A DNA stretch of 64,000 nucleotides. Origin: Hemileia vastatrix (lineage: Eukaryota; Basidiomycota; Pucciniomycetes; Pucciniales; Zaghouaniaceae). The DNA lies in the NCBI GenBank assembly GCA_030280995.1, contig JASXTE010000001.1:12619001-12683000 (forward strand). Direction: 5' to 3'. This document shows positions 11,578 to 23,170 of the stretch, one piece after another (the stretch's first letter is position 1; the number at the start of each line of letters is the position of its first letter). The notes beneath the pieces are model-generated. The model did no database searches. It saw only the letters and a list, made by a program, of their open reading frames with translations, and was not told where the DNA came from. The translations under genes and the position numbers were made by a program.

Positions 11578-13996
11578 CTAACTAGATTCCTCCTTTTCAT
11601 CTTTATCATTACTTTGTTCAGAATTTTGTGATTTTTCAATAACATTTATTCTTTTCTTACAAGTATGACCTTTAGCCCAAGGTTCATTACATTTGTAGCA
11701 AGTGTTATTTTCTTGTCTTTTAGGGACAAGGGGAGCTGAAGGTTCTTTCTTCTCCACTGGTAACTTATTTGTAGTAGGTTTTACTACCTCAAAACTTTGC
11801 TTGTAATTATTATACCTGGATTCATGTTTTTTGTTCAAGAATATTTCATTGCATATATTAATAAACCCAGAAGTATCTCTGATGGTTTCAGTTTTAGCAA
11901 CAATAATGTCTCTGACTGATATAGGCAATTTATATATTATTTTTTCTTTCCACTCATCATAATCCATTTTTGGATCCATGGATTTTATGATTTTCATTAA
12001 ATTCATTAAAAAACCATGGGTTTATCTCTGGAATTTGGATTATATCTGGCATTCTCATACAATCTTTGTTGAGTGATTCTAAATTTTGGGCCACCAAATT
12101 GCCTTTCAATTAGTGCCTTCTGCTCATTCCAGGAGTAGTTAATTCCCTCAATCAATACAGTTTCAAACCATAATTAGGCCACATCTGTAAATAGAGATAT
12201 CGATTTTGATGTAATTTCTTCATCAGGTAATTTGTATGAAAATTTTAAGTTATCAATTCTCTGAATGAATTGTTGCCAATCAGACTTTGAATCCCCGTCA
12301 AAAGAAGGGTACAAATCTTACTTAGGCCAGCTCTTTTGGTTATTTTTTGCTTCTCTAACCTGAGGAATATTAAGTAATTCACCTACTTTAGAAAGATGAT
12401 CATTTATTTCATCCTTGCTGATTTTATATTTTCAGAGCCAATGACACTATTTTCATGTTCAATCATTGGTTTATCATCTGAGTGTTTCATAAAAACTGGT
12501 ACTCTTTCCAAATAGGAGGTATTGTCCTTGAATTTATCAGTATTTTTCAAAATGTTAGCCATTACAATTTCTACTCTTTGTAACCTATCCCTTATTACAG
12601 GTACATGTGTTAAGGTATCACCATGCAATATGGGGGGAAAAGTTTCTAGAAAGTCTGCAACCTTGGACCCAAATTAACCACAGATTAAACACACATTGAG
12701 CTATTGACAAAGGAACCATACAATCAAGGATGAACACCACTCAGCAGAACAGTTTTAGGTGGGTGTTTAAGTAGATTTCAGTATGAGTTCAGTTTGAGTT
12801 CCATCAGAGTTATGTCTGAGTTCAGGTTGGGGACTTGCTAGCAAGTACACCCCCTATATTGCATAGTGTATCATTCACATTTGAAAAAGACAATTTTACA
12901 CGTCCCTCTATGGTAGTCATAATATTCTGAGAATGTTCTAATTTATCTTTTAAATTCTTAATCTCAGAGTTTAATCTTTTATTTTCATTGGTTAATTCAC
13001 TATTAGAATTTTCAATGATTTTTAACTTATTGGCTGTGGTACTCAATGATTGTGTGAGGTTTAATAATACAATTTCTGTATTATTGTTTGACTCTCTAGT
13101 GAATTCTTCCAATTTCTCAACTCTTAATAATTATTTTCTTATGATTTTTGATTCCATCGGATTTTCTTTTAAAAAATATTCTATTTTTTCCATGTCCAAT
13201 TCAGAAGACTCATCATCAGGCTCAACATTTACTTCATTTGGTTCCATTTTAATGTGACTAGAATTATCCTGGTGATCAATAAAACTATGTACATTGTCAT
13301 CATGTAAAGACAAGTTTAACATGTTATTTTCCAATGAATAATTTTTTAAATCCTTATCATTTATATCCAGTAACTCTCTATCAATCTCATTACCTATAAT
13401 TAATTCATTTTTAGTGTTATATAATTGATCATGAGAAGATGGATGACTTACCAAGGTCTTATTCTATTTCCCCTGACTCTCCTTGCCTTTCCCCTGTAAG
13501 GGTGACTGCTGGAGCCCTGCTGTGGAGGGTTGTTGTAGTTTTTGGCATACCAGTTACACTTCCATTTGCTTACTGTAATATTTTGGTCCTCCTCTTGGGC
13601 TGGAGGTGTGGCTGTTGCCACCATGGAATTTTTTGGTGCAACTGTTGTTGGTTGAGCTTTTATTTCCACTAGAGCTTGGTTGACTTCAATGAAACCCTTT
13701 GCAGTTCTTTTCTCCATATTTTTCATCTGGTCTACTATATTTTTGACTCTTATTGTTAGGGTGTTTAGAAGAGTGGATAGGGAGTGAATTTGTTCTTGAA
13801 GAGTATTTTTTGTTTTATTTATTGATACTTGATTTAAAAGTCTTTCCCTTTCCTCCAGACACATCTGTGGAGTTTTGCTGTTGGTGGGAGAATCCTGGCC
13901 CTCCATTTGAAGTCCTGTAACAAACATTTCAGATTTAGGTCTTAAGTTATAAGGTTTTGCCTTATTACTCACAATATCACTGTTGTTGTCACACAT
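11578..13996 (-). pseudogene. Element A gag region
   Basis: Starts at the ATG at 13996 with a 182-codon segment (13448-13996) predicted to be helical, then an acidic/coiled-coil segment (13131-13454 and 12870-13112), then capsid-like sequence ending with LPISVRDIIVAKTE, and a CX2CX4HX4C zinc knuckle (CYKCNEPWAKGHTC) at about 11660-11705. A MITE interrupts it at 12618-12868; removing the MITE rejoins VND to TLTHVPVIRDR in frame. Other stops remain in the capsid part. Nucleic-acid binding and particle assembly are the family roles. Confidence 0.8.
12618..12868. mobile_element. MITE copy 2 (TA target duplication)
   Basis: 251 bp, flanked by TA at 12616-12617 and 12869-12870, in the reverse orientation to the copy at 930-1191 and clearly the same family (shared ends and shared internal CTGAACTCAG-type runs). 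It contains the palindrome CTTGCTAGCAAG near its right end. Its removal with one TA restores the gag frame of element A, so it inserted after A arrived or was carried by A. Confidence 0.88.
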
Positions 13997-14570
13997 TTTT
14001 ACATGGAAATTAATTCAAAATTTGAAATATTAAAACTTCAAAAATGAGTTTTATCAGTATTAATCAAGACTACTGAAGACAATTTAATTGCTTACCTGTA
14101 GGTATTAAGTAAATTTATAAGTTCCAAAAGTTGAATATGCTTTTTATGTGGTCACTTGATTTAACTGGTCTACAATATGTAGCCGTGTTTTTATATTTAA
14201 AAAAGAAAATTTTTCAGTAATATTCTTTCTAAATATTAAATGAGTTTTACAAACCAATAAAAAGGGAGTAAGATTCCTGTTTAAAAGAAAAAAATTAATT
14301 AGTTTTTATTATCTGGTTTCTTATCTGCAAAGATCACAAAATTAATTGGTCTATTGACATACTCCCACTAAGAACAATTTTTATGTTAAATTAGTGGTAA
14401 AATTGTTGATTCAATATCACAATTTTATTATATAACAGGACTTATTTTTCTGAAATCACTATATAAGCGACCCTAACCTGTTGTATTATCCAAATATTTC
14501 TGTAGGTATTTTATTTACTTGTAGCCTCTTTTTGAATTTTTACTTACTGGAAGATAACCAACAGAATTCT

Positions 14571-14588
14571 TGAGGAAAGGTCCCCAAT
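14571..14588 (-). promoter_or_regulatory. Element A primer-binding site candidate
   Basis: Directly inside the 5' LTR the minus strand reads ATTGGGGACCTTTCC. Element B has ATTGGGGGTCTTTCC in the same place. A tRNA match was not tested. Confidence 0.55.
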
Positions 14589-16082
14589 TGTCAGGATGAG
14601 ATCATGTACAGAGATGTGAACTAGCTTGAATGGTCAGTTTTATAGAAGATTTTAAATGGTCTTATATGAATACTGTAGTAAAAATCGAATAAGTATTAAA
14701 ATATAACTCAATATAAGGGTCTCAGTAATTTAAATCTCACTAATTATATATGGCTTACAATTTTATAGTTGGTAGAAAAAAAGATTTAATAATTCAGATA
14801 CTATTCAAAGACTTGATGAGTACTATTGATATGTATTGTAAATTGTATTGTTTATATGTTTGATTGTAATGATAAAGAATGTAGAAAACAAGACCAAAAA
14901 CCCCCTCCTTTTATACCCAATAGCTTCCCCAATGAACCCCTTGATATACCAGCTCTATACAAGTTTAATGATGCCTCATTCCAGCTAATAAGCATGTCCA
15001 GAAAAATAAAGCGTGACCAGTAACATAATTAGAATGTTATAACCCACCAAAATCCTGTAGTAATAGGGATAATCCATCAAAAATAAAGAATATTCAAAAA
15101 AGAGAGTATATGCGTGTAATACATTAAAATAAAAAACTAAAAAGGGAAAATAAGACTAATTATTACCCCATCTTAATGGGGGATTAACAGTAGAAATTAT
15201 GGGGCTAATTATGACGTTATACTATGTGAAATCCCCATTCAAAAATAACCAAAATTGACTGAGAAACCACTTAAAAACCCAAAAAAGAGCACGAGATGTG
15301 GGGTAACTACATGCAGTCCTTGGTTTGCACTTGCATGGGTAAATCCTTGACTAACTTAGGCAAATTTAAGCATGGTAGTGAATTAAAGTGCCAAGCTTGA
15401 GGTTATTAATGAAATTAGTGCATATAAAGAGGGTCAATGCATTTGTAATTAAGCTAGGACACTAAATAAGCGCCTGTCACCTATTTTAACGTGTTTCCCC
15501 ACAGTGTGCGTAGAATGTGGGGTAATTATATTGTGAAAAAGCTAACTTTGCTAAAAATGAAGCTATTCACATGGGAAAAATGCAGGCAATATGTGGCCAG
15601 TGCACAGAAGCCATTTCTGGCATAAAAAACACCAAATTTGAAAAGTGGTATTTTTATGCATTTGAGTAGCCAAATAAATAGCTCTAATTAAGACAAATTG
15701 ATCTGTAAAAGCGCATTTTTAATATTATTAAATTTATAGTGCATATAGTCAACTTTTAAGTGATTTGAAGCACATTTCTTGTTTTTCACATAAAATAATG
15801 AAAACAACAGCTTTAAGTCTACTTAAAAATTATGTAGCCTTATATTTAAGGTTTGTAAGGTTACCCTAACATATTCCAACTTAATATTAAGTAGATAAGA
15901 CTTATAAAATGTGGATATATGCATGTATATAAGGTGTTATAATGGCATATTTTGTATTTTATCATAAATTTACTTATGTACACAATTTGTGTACTCTAAT
16001 TTATTGCTCCAATGTATAGTCCATGTGTTTAACATAACTTATAAGTAATTTTTACTCAGTCCTGGGGATATCCAGGCTGACA
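14589..16082 (-). repeat. Element A right LTR (5' LTR)
   Basis: 1494 bp, TG...CA, colinear with 6194-7685. Followed by the TTATT duplication at 16083-16087. Small open frames inside it do not match any protein I know. The 14052-14588 leader between gag and LTR holds no gene I can see. Confidence 0.93.
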
Positions 16083-16606
16083 TTATTGATGGAGATTCCT
16101 AAAATTCAAAAAGAAAGTGCTAAGAATGTCTGGATAATTATGATTAATGGTAAAATTAAGAGAATTTTTAAAGAATTGGAAAAGCATTTGAATGTTGTAA
16201 TGCTGAATCATAGAGGAAGGATAGGATTTGGATTTAGTGGGTCTCTTGGGTAGACTATTTAGGTGGAAGCTTGGAGGTCCTTATGGCAAAAATGGAATCA
16301 AAGTATTTGACTCAGGGGGAAGCCCAATGGAAATGCAATAAACAGTATTTGGCTCATTAGGGAGGCCTGCTCTCTCATGCTGTGAAGAACGATGGAGACT
16401 GGTAGAGGAGAGTCTGAAGGGATTCAAACCTTTCTTTCGGTAGTGGAATCATCACAAGTCTAATATGGTTTATTAAAAGTTTAGTTCAAATTATGATGAT
16501 TATATGAAATATTAAAAGAATTAAAATCATCCAGACAATAATGATCATCAGCACTAAAAGAATAAAAAGAATAAAAGTATTAAAATTTTAAAAGAAGAGA
16601 AGACAA
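16083..16606. other. Element Z segment between array and ORF2
   Basis: Continuation of Z after element A. No gene seen. Reversed, it is similar to 63060-63300 of element Y (shared GAATCCCTTCAGACTC and ATGATTCCACTACTGA blocks), which places it just beyond the stop of antisense ORF2 in both. Confidence 0.7.
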
Positions 16607-17037
16607 TCAAAATAAATAATCCCTCTGGAATCTTTCAACATCATTATCAAAACTTTGCATTAAAGTTCTTCTCTTCATCAAATCTTCTATATTATTAGCA
16701 GGAGTTTCCTGAAAATAAGTTAAAAATTTACTCTTCATATCATCACAAAAGTCAAGAAAGAGATATCTATGAAATTTAGGATAATGATTTATATAATCAT
16801 TTTGCACCTGGCCAATGTAATCTCAATTTGTAATTTCAACAGCTTAGGATCAGGAAGAGTAGCTGTTTCAGTATAGACATTAGTTCTGGAAGGTATAATT
16901 TTATAATTACACTTGATTCTCTTAAGCCTGAAAAGATCACTGGCAGTTCTTCCAGGAAGACCAGGGTTAGAAATCAGACAAGGAACCTGGTATTTGGTGC
17001 AAAGTTCACATGAGACAGCAAGGTCTTTTGATGACAT
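16607..17037 (-). pseudogene. Antisense zinc-cluster gene ORF2 of element Z (decayed)
   Basis: Homologue of the + strand gene at 62295-62967. The first exon frame (16789-17037) starts MSSKDLA and keeps the first half cluster (CELCTKYQVPC, CX2CX6C), but the second half has lost two cysteines (ASDLFRLKRIKC against ACDLCRVKKVKC in Y). The second exon frame (16607-16807) keeps the C-terminal domain, with YINHYPKFH, YFQETPANN, DLMKRR and FDNDVE. The Ser/Pro-rich middle part and the intron are largely deleted, so the two frames overlap. Not expected to be functional. It sits between the array and the LTR, as in C1 and Y. Confidence 0.75.
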
Positions 17038-18122
17038 ATTGATGATAATATTGATTCTAAATAAAATTTGAAATTGTTCAGGACTAGTTAAGGCTAATGG
17101 TTGAAGAAGATGAAGAGAGGATAAAAATTTGTTTGATCAATTATGCAAACTTAAAGAATGGGGACATTCTTTATTGGGGGGAAGATGTGGTATTTTAAAG
17201 TTTAGTATGGCACTTAAGTTTATTAAAAATGGATTTTTACGGAATGATTTTTAAAATTGGAAAGTCCAATCTAATTTCAAAAATGGTTATATTAAATAAT
17301 TTAAAAATTAAAAGTTGATAAAAAGGGTTAATTTTACAGTTCAAGATTTAACAATTAATTACCAAGCAGGAAATGCAAGTATAGGTCTAAAGGTGCATTT
17401 AAATTAAATTCAGGAGTCTCAAGAACCTTTGGGAATTTTTCTGGAATTTTTACTATTTTTCTACTGTTTTTAATAATTTTATAAAGAATTTTTGATTTTT
17501 CATAATTTGCTTAACTTTGATAATTTTTACTGGGTGAATAGGGCTGCACAGGCTACAAAAAATTGAATGGAATATAAAGGAGAAGTAGCTCTATCATCTG
17601 TAATTTCTATAGATTTTTTACTAGTATTTTAAAGGTTCTAATTGAGTCTGGAAGTCTGGAAAAGCTCCGTACAAACTCTGGAGATCTCTGGACAAGCTCC
17701 AGACAAGCTCTGGAATGCTTCGGTTAGGGAAAGTAGGGCACATGACTTAGAGCATCTCCACTTGTTTCGGTAAACCCGTTTGGTATGCATATTTTACAGA
17801 AAATAGACGCCAAAGTTCCACACTCATCTATTTTCAGTCTTTTGGTAAAGGGTTAAATCAGTAATTTTTTCAGTAAATTGTGGATCTTTCCACGAATTAT
17901 TGAATCAATAGTGGAACTCATTTTCTGCCCCGCCATTTTTTCAGTAATTCATCTCACTTGGTCAACCTTGTGACACCTCACTACCTCCAATTCATTAAAT
18001 CTTCACTCTTACCAAACACTTCATTACTTGCTATTTTCTTACTGAACATAACATTTCTCACTTCTCATCATCACATCTCACCAAAATTATCACTTTTTTT
18101 ATATTATAGTACTTTATAAAAT

Positions 18123-19101
18123 ATGTCTACACCTCAAAGCTCCAGCAAATTGGAAAATAAGAGAAAACGGTCACCGAATTGGTCTCAACATGAGGAGGAA
18201 CAACTTGCTATATCTTGGATTTTTATTAGCAAGCAACCAGAATTTTCTACATACCAATCTGGGGAGACGTTTTATATGAAAATCGAAAGCTATTTTGATG
18301 AGTATAGCAAGACACAATATAGAGATCATGAACAGATTAGAATCCGGTAAGTTTTATTTAATTTTTAGACTTACATTTTTATTAAAACTTGTTTATTATT
18401 TTTCAATAATCAACCTTAGATGGCAAGCCCTTAACACGTCCACCTTGAAGTTCAGCGCTATCTATAACTCAATTGAAAGAAACCCACCTAGTGGAAGCTC
18501 ACCCAGTGACTGGATGAGGCTTTCACTATCTCTTTATCAAGAACTAACTAAATCATCTTTTAAAAGCTTGACTGCATGGGACAAACTTAGGCATGTTCCT
18601 AAATGGAGACTCGATACAAGTAAGGATCTTCAATCTAGTAACACATACTCAAGTGATATCAATAGAGTAGAAGAGGCAAGCAGCGACATCAAAGTGGAAA
18701 CACATAGTGGCACCCCACAATCAGCCTTTTCTCCACATCCTCTGGGTCTAAAATCTTCAAAAAGACTTTGTATTAGTGAAGCAAGAAATCTTGAGGAACA
18801 AACTAATCTGGCTTTGCAAATGGGTAAAATGGCAGAAAAACTATTATCAGCAATGAAGTTAACGGAAAAACAAAATGAGCTTACCAAACAGAAAATTCTA
18901 CTTACAAAAGAGAAACTTTCAATTCAAAAGGAGTGCCTCCAACTGGACAAAGAGAAAAATCTAAGTGAAATGAGAGGTAATTTTATGAAACAACTTCTAC
19001 TACTTAAAGAAAATAATTGTTGTACTGATGAAGACTTGGAGCTTTTACAAAAAATGAAGGAGGACATGAAAAGGAGGTGGATTGAAAAGTGTAACTCTTG
19101 A
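18123..19101 (+). CDS. Harbinger partner protein (Myb/SANT- and NAM-like)
   Basis: Two exons, 18123-18346 and 18420-19101, with a 73-bp GTAAGT..TTAG intron; the sum is 906 nt (301 residues plus stop). The N-terminus has RSPNWSQHEEEQLAISW, the start of a Myb/SANT-like domain, followed by a block ending RWQALN; then RNPPSGSSPSDW, AWDKLRHVPKW, the conserved core of the NAM-associated family found next to plant and fungal Harbinger transposases. The C-terminal half is a Lys/Glu-rich coiled coil. In this family the partner binds the transposon ends and helps the transposase enter the nucleus. The start is the first ATG before the Myb domain. No internal stop, so this gene may be intact. Confidence 0.88.
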
Positions 19102-19269
19102 TTTAGTTTGTTAATTATTGTTTTATTTGTGAATTTTAAAATATATAAAATGATTTAAAGAAAAACAAAAGTGTGTCAAAATGAATATGAAAGAGCAGTA
19201 ATAATAAAAAGAAGTGTGAGTCAAAAACAAAACTAAATATATTTATTACTTGTATGGAGAGGAGTAAAA

Positions 19270-19860
19270 TTACTTACCAGTAATTATTCGGAAGAGTTAT
19301 TTGCTGCAAGGGCTTTTGGGAACCGTGTGGAGTATGTGAGGCAAAAATGCAGTCAAAAGAGCCACTTGCTGCTTGCCTGCAAGAAAGAAAAAAAGGGCAA
19401 GAGGAGAGAGGAGGGAAATAACTTACCAGTAAATTAATCGGATGAGCCATTTGGTGCATGCCTACAAGAAAGAAAAAAAGAAAAACAAGAACAAGAACAA
19501 AATAGGTGAGAGGATATAAATTACTTACTATTTTTTTTTCCTCTTACTTTTTGCTTTCTTGCAGGCAAGCACCAAATGGCTCTTCTGATTAATTACTGGT
19601 AATATATTTCCCTCCAAATGGCTCTTCCAATTAATTACTGGTAAGATATTTCCCTCCTCTCTTACTATTAATTTATTTTCCTCTTACTTTTTTCTTTCTT
19701 TCAGGCAAGCACCAAATGGCTCTTCTGATTAATTACTGGTAATATATTTCCCTCCAAATGGCTCTTCCAATTAATTACTGGTAAGATATTTCCCTCCTCT
19801 CTTACTATTAATTTATTTTCCTCTTTTTTTTTCTTTTGTGCAGGCAAGCAGCAAATGGGT
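19270..19860. repeat. Inverted plus tandem repeat block between the Harbinger genes
   Basis: Right of about 19510 a 140-bp unit repeats in tandem (CAGGCAAGC at 19562, 19702 and 19841), each with CCAAATGGCTCTTCTGATTA then ACTGGTAA. Left of it two copies in reverse orientation (about 19270-19380 and 19420-19470) carry ACTTACCAGTAA and GAGCCATTTGG. The whole can fold on itself. Each unit ends with a splice-like GTAATA or GTAAGA and begins after a T-rich stretch with CAG. Confidence 0.75.
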
Positions 19861-20688
19861 CTTCTGACTACACTTTGATCTTGCTAGGAGGCCCAGAAAT
19901 AATATATATACTGGTCTGTTCCATCCCTTTTGACTCAATTTTCTTCTTTTTAATTATTATTTACATAATGTCTTACAAGTATTACATATATTTAGTTTTA
20001 TTTTCAACTCACACTTCGTTTTATTTTTATATATTATTATAAAAAAATAAACTTGTAATTTCACTCATCAACAAGAACAATAAATTGATTTGGCTTTGAA
20101 GTTCCTTTCAATCCGCTAAGTTCTTGTAAATAAACCAACCAGAGAATTTTGGAATAAAAAAGAGACTTTGTAAAAGATAAAATTCAAGTTTCATAAATAA
20201 CTGCTAATCATCAATGATGCATAAAAAAAAGTTCTGAGGTGCACCAAATATCTTTTGTGACTCCCTCCTAGGTGTGGTAAAAATCTTGGGTAAAGGCTGT
20301 TTGGACATATAGGATTCCCTGGGCAAGATATTCTTGTTCAAGGAAGCCAAGAAATATATAAAGTATCGGCGCAGTCGTCTAGAAGGTGGAAGAAGGAAAG
20401 AAGAAAAAGGAGAAAGAAACACAAGAAGACAAAGATTGGAAAGAAGGAAAAGAGGGAAGGACGCAAACAAGGGAAAAGGTTTAATATATAAAGTGAGTAG
20501 TTTTAATATTATTGTACTGTAAGTATTTTAGTTTCAATGCGCAGCAGTGAAATATTATATTTTAATGTTCTTACCGCAACCTTACGATTTTGTATATAGT
20601 ATTTATTTATTTTATTTCAATTAAATGTATTAATAGTTAAAAGAAAAGGAATCAATACGTGCATAAAAATGTATAAGTGTAAATAAAG

Positions 20689-21475
20689 TGTAATAATGTA
20701 AGTGATGCAGCTGAAGGGGGTTCCCAAGGCCCTTATATAGCCAAGGGGCCCTCTGAAGCGCCACAAAAGTAAATACAATAATTTATGAGTAAATGAAAGG
20801 GGTGAGAAATCAAAAAATGTACTAAATTTTTAAAATGCAGTAGCCAATATTTCACCAGTATTAATTCCCCCTGGATATTACGCATAAATAAATACAAGAC
20901 ATATAAAAAATAACTAATGTAATTTAAAATAAGTATTATGCAGTACTATTTTAAAGTGGAATGTAATATATTACTAGTTTAATTCATACAATTAATATAA
21001 GTAATTATTTTAGATTAAAATATGAGAATGTAATTAGTTTAAATGGTTTAATAAATTTAATTACATAATTTTGAGCCACAGAAGCGCCCAAAAATCAGGG
21101 ATAATAATGTATAAATTATTATAAGGGTCTAATAATTAATTAATATTATTATAAGTCAACATTTTGCCTTATAAGTATAATATAATATTATAATTAATTA
21201 ATTATTATTTTATAATTATTTAAATACATAAAAATGCGCCCAATTTTTTATAGAATATAATATAATTTATGTTTATTTTAATAGTATATAATTAATAAAA
21301 TAATAAAATAAATATAAGCCTTATTTTAATTTTATTTAATAAGGTAATTTGTACTTAATTTTATTATGCAATATAATATTAATTTATATACATAAAAAGC
21401 ATAAATTTTCGCCCTCTTTCAGGTCCAATAACTTAACATAAGTTTTACTGGGCTCCTGGTACAGCCTGGCTGACA
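20689..21475. repeat. Solo LTR in the Harbinger element (A/B family relative)
   Basis: 787 bp from TGTAATAATG to GGCTGACA with a perfect 5-bp duplication TAAAG at 20684-20688 and 21476-21480. Its end TTTTACTGGGCTCCTGG..CCTGGCTGACA parallels the LTR end of element A. Very AT-rich, no gene. Confidence 0.75.
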
Positions 21476-21495
21476 TAAAGTCTGCATCAAAGCTA

Positions 21496-21582
21496 TCACC
21501 AACCACAAAAAAGGCTGGCACTTGCTAACAAGCTTTATATATATAATATAAATTTTCTCAAGTTTTTATAATTTTTTAGTAC
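21496..21582. mobile_element. Possible short foldback element
   Basis: Begins TCACCAACCACAAAAAA then CTGGCACTTGCTAACAAGC, similar to the left end of the intron element at 27720-27825. TA lies on both sides (21494-21495, 21583-21584). The right end match is poor. Confidence 0.35.
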
Positions 21583-21818
21583 TACACCATTACATTCTCA
21601 TGTTATTCTATTGGGTGAGCATGCGATAGGTTAGTTGCACTTCTCAATAGTTAAGGCTTGGGAAACTTATCCAAAGACTATTTTATATAATAAAAGGTAT
21701 AGATACATTTGTATTACTACTTATCTCATTCTGAAATATATGTTGCTTACAGGCGGCCTGATACTATTGCTAGGTTAGTTGCACTGCTCAATCGTTATAA
21801 ATATTTAGTAATCATAAA

Positions 21819-23170
21819 TTATTCCCTTTGTATATATTCAAATCTTCCTCTATTTTTCCAAATATGTTTCTTCAGATTCTCTCGCAATTCAAAATGTGTG
21901 TCCGAATTGTGAAGCTCCTGGCTGTTCTGAATAAAATTCACTAAGCTGTTTGTCAAAGAAGGATCTTGGTGGTTTGTCGAAAGTTGACATTGAATGGATT
22001 GCTCATTTAGGTAAGGATCTGATTCTGATTTTGCTTCCACTATCATGTTGTGTAAGATTATACAACAGGTCATTGTCTCCTTCACTTCTTCGATATGCCA
22101 TAGACGACATGTCTGGGTTAGAATTCCCCACCTAATTTGCAACACCCCAAAAGCACGTTCTATGTCCTTTCTAGCACTTTCTTGTAATTTCGAGTAATAT
22201 TGACTTTCCTCATCTTGCGGATGAGAAATTGTTTTGACCAGTGCTGACCATGGTGGGTAAATACCATCAGCAAGGTAGTAACCATTTTTATAAATTCTAT
22301 TATTTATTTTATATGTTACACCATCTTGACTACCAGCCAAAAGTTTATCAAACAAGTTGCTGTGATGAAGAACATTGATGTCGTTTAAAGCTCCAGGTGA
22401 TCCAAAGAAAACGTGCCAAATTCATAAGTTTTTGCTTGCTACAGCCTCCAATATCATTGTTGGTGTTTTTTCCTTCCCCTGGAACTGACCAGCCCAGGCT
22501 GTGGGGCAATTTTTCCACTCCCAGTGCATCCCATCAATACTTCCAAGACATCCCGGAAACCCCCTGTCTTTGTACTCCCTCAAAATCTTGGTTTTCTCCA
22601 CAGCGTTTGGTTCTTGTAAATACTCACTTTTGTATAAAGATATGATGTCTTTAACAAAAGTTTTCAATGCTTTTAGTGAAGTGGTTTCAGCTATGCAAAC
22701 ATACTCGTCAGTTGAGTTGGCTGAAATTTCATAGGCAAGCTGGCGAAGTACACTGGTTAGCTTTTGGTGAGGTGTCAATCCAAGTTTCCCGCAGCAATCC
22801 TGTAGTAATGTAGTTAGTAAAAAATTGAGAAAAAGTGTGATGGATATTATTAAAAAAATACTATATTTACAGATTTTAAAACCCAATATTTATTGTGCAT
22901 CTGTAGATCCTCAACAATTTTTGTAAATAGATCTTTGCTTATTCTAAATTGGCGCTCAAAAATAAAATTGTTGTAAATGGGGTTTTGCCCAAAGTAGTCT
23001 TTCATTAAGCGTGCATTACCAGTGTAACGATCTCCTTGTATCAATTTTTTCTTTGGTCTTGGTGTAGTTGAATTAGATGATTGATTGTTGCAATAGGTAG
23101 TTAACAAATATGTAAGAAGGAGATCTTCTTCTTCCATGTCTAATAAATCATCAAGGAAATTTAAAGGCAT
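21819..23170 (-). pseudogene. PIF/Harbinger DDE transposase with one nonsense codon
   Basis: Exon 1 ends at 22871 and exon 2 runs 22799-21819; the 71-bp intron has GTAAAT..ACAG ends and joins in phase 0. The start is uncertain: ATG at 23170 gives MPLNFLDDLLDMEEED, typical of the family, but the frame is open to 23374. Catalytic residues are visible: the first Asp in GSIDGMHW, the second in NDINVL, the Glu in ERAFGVLQIRW. A TGA at 22422-22424 stands where the family has Trp (NL-stop-IWHVFFGSPG). No other lesion seen. Convergent with the partner gene at 18123-19101. It cuts and pastes the element in the nucleus when intact. Confidence 0.9.

Larger units (their letters stand above)
6194..16082 (-). 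mobile_element. Element A: full-length chromodomain Ty3/gypsy retrotransposon
   Basis: A 9.9-kb minus-strand LTR retrotransposon bounded by LTRs of 1492 and 1494 bp. Both LTRs begin TGTCA and end TGACA. A perfect 5-bp target duplication TTATT lies at 6189-6193 and 16083-16087. The internal order on the minus strand is gag, protease, RT, RNase H, integrase, GPF/Y region and chromodomain, the order of chromoviruses. All coding parts are broken by stops or frameshifts. The target is the non-coding space between the two antisense genes of element Z. It also carries a MITE at 12618-12868. Confidence 0.95.

Noticed and set aside
13439..13672. Plus-strand frame rich in Cys/Gly/Val
   Set aside because: Antisense shadow of the element A gag N-terminal segment; no start context or family match.
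19420..19860. Genuine multi-exon gene made of the repeated GTAAG..CAG units
   Set aside because: The units are tandem copies without a consistent open frame; splice-like borders alone are not enough.
22397..22734. Plus-strand frames opposite the Harbinger transposase
   Set aside because: Shadows of the transposase coding strand, which has the DDE residues and a proper intron.
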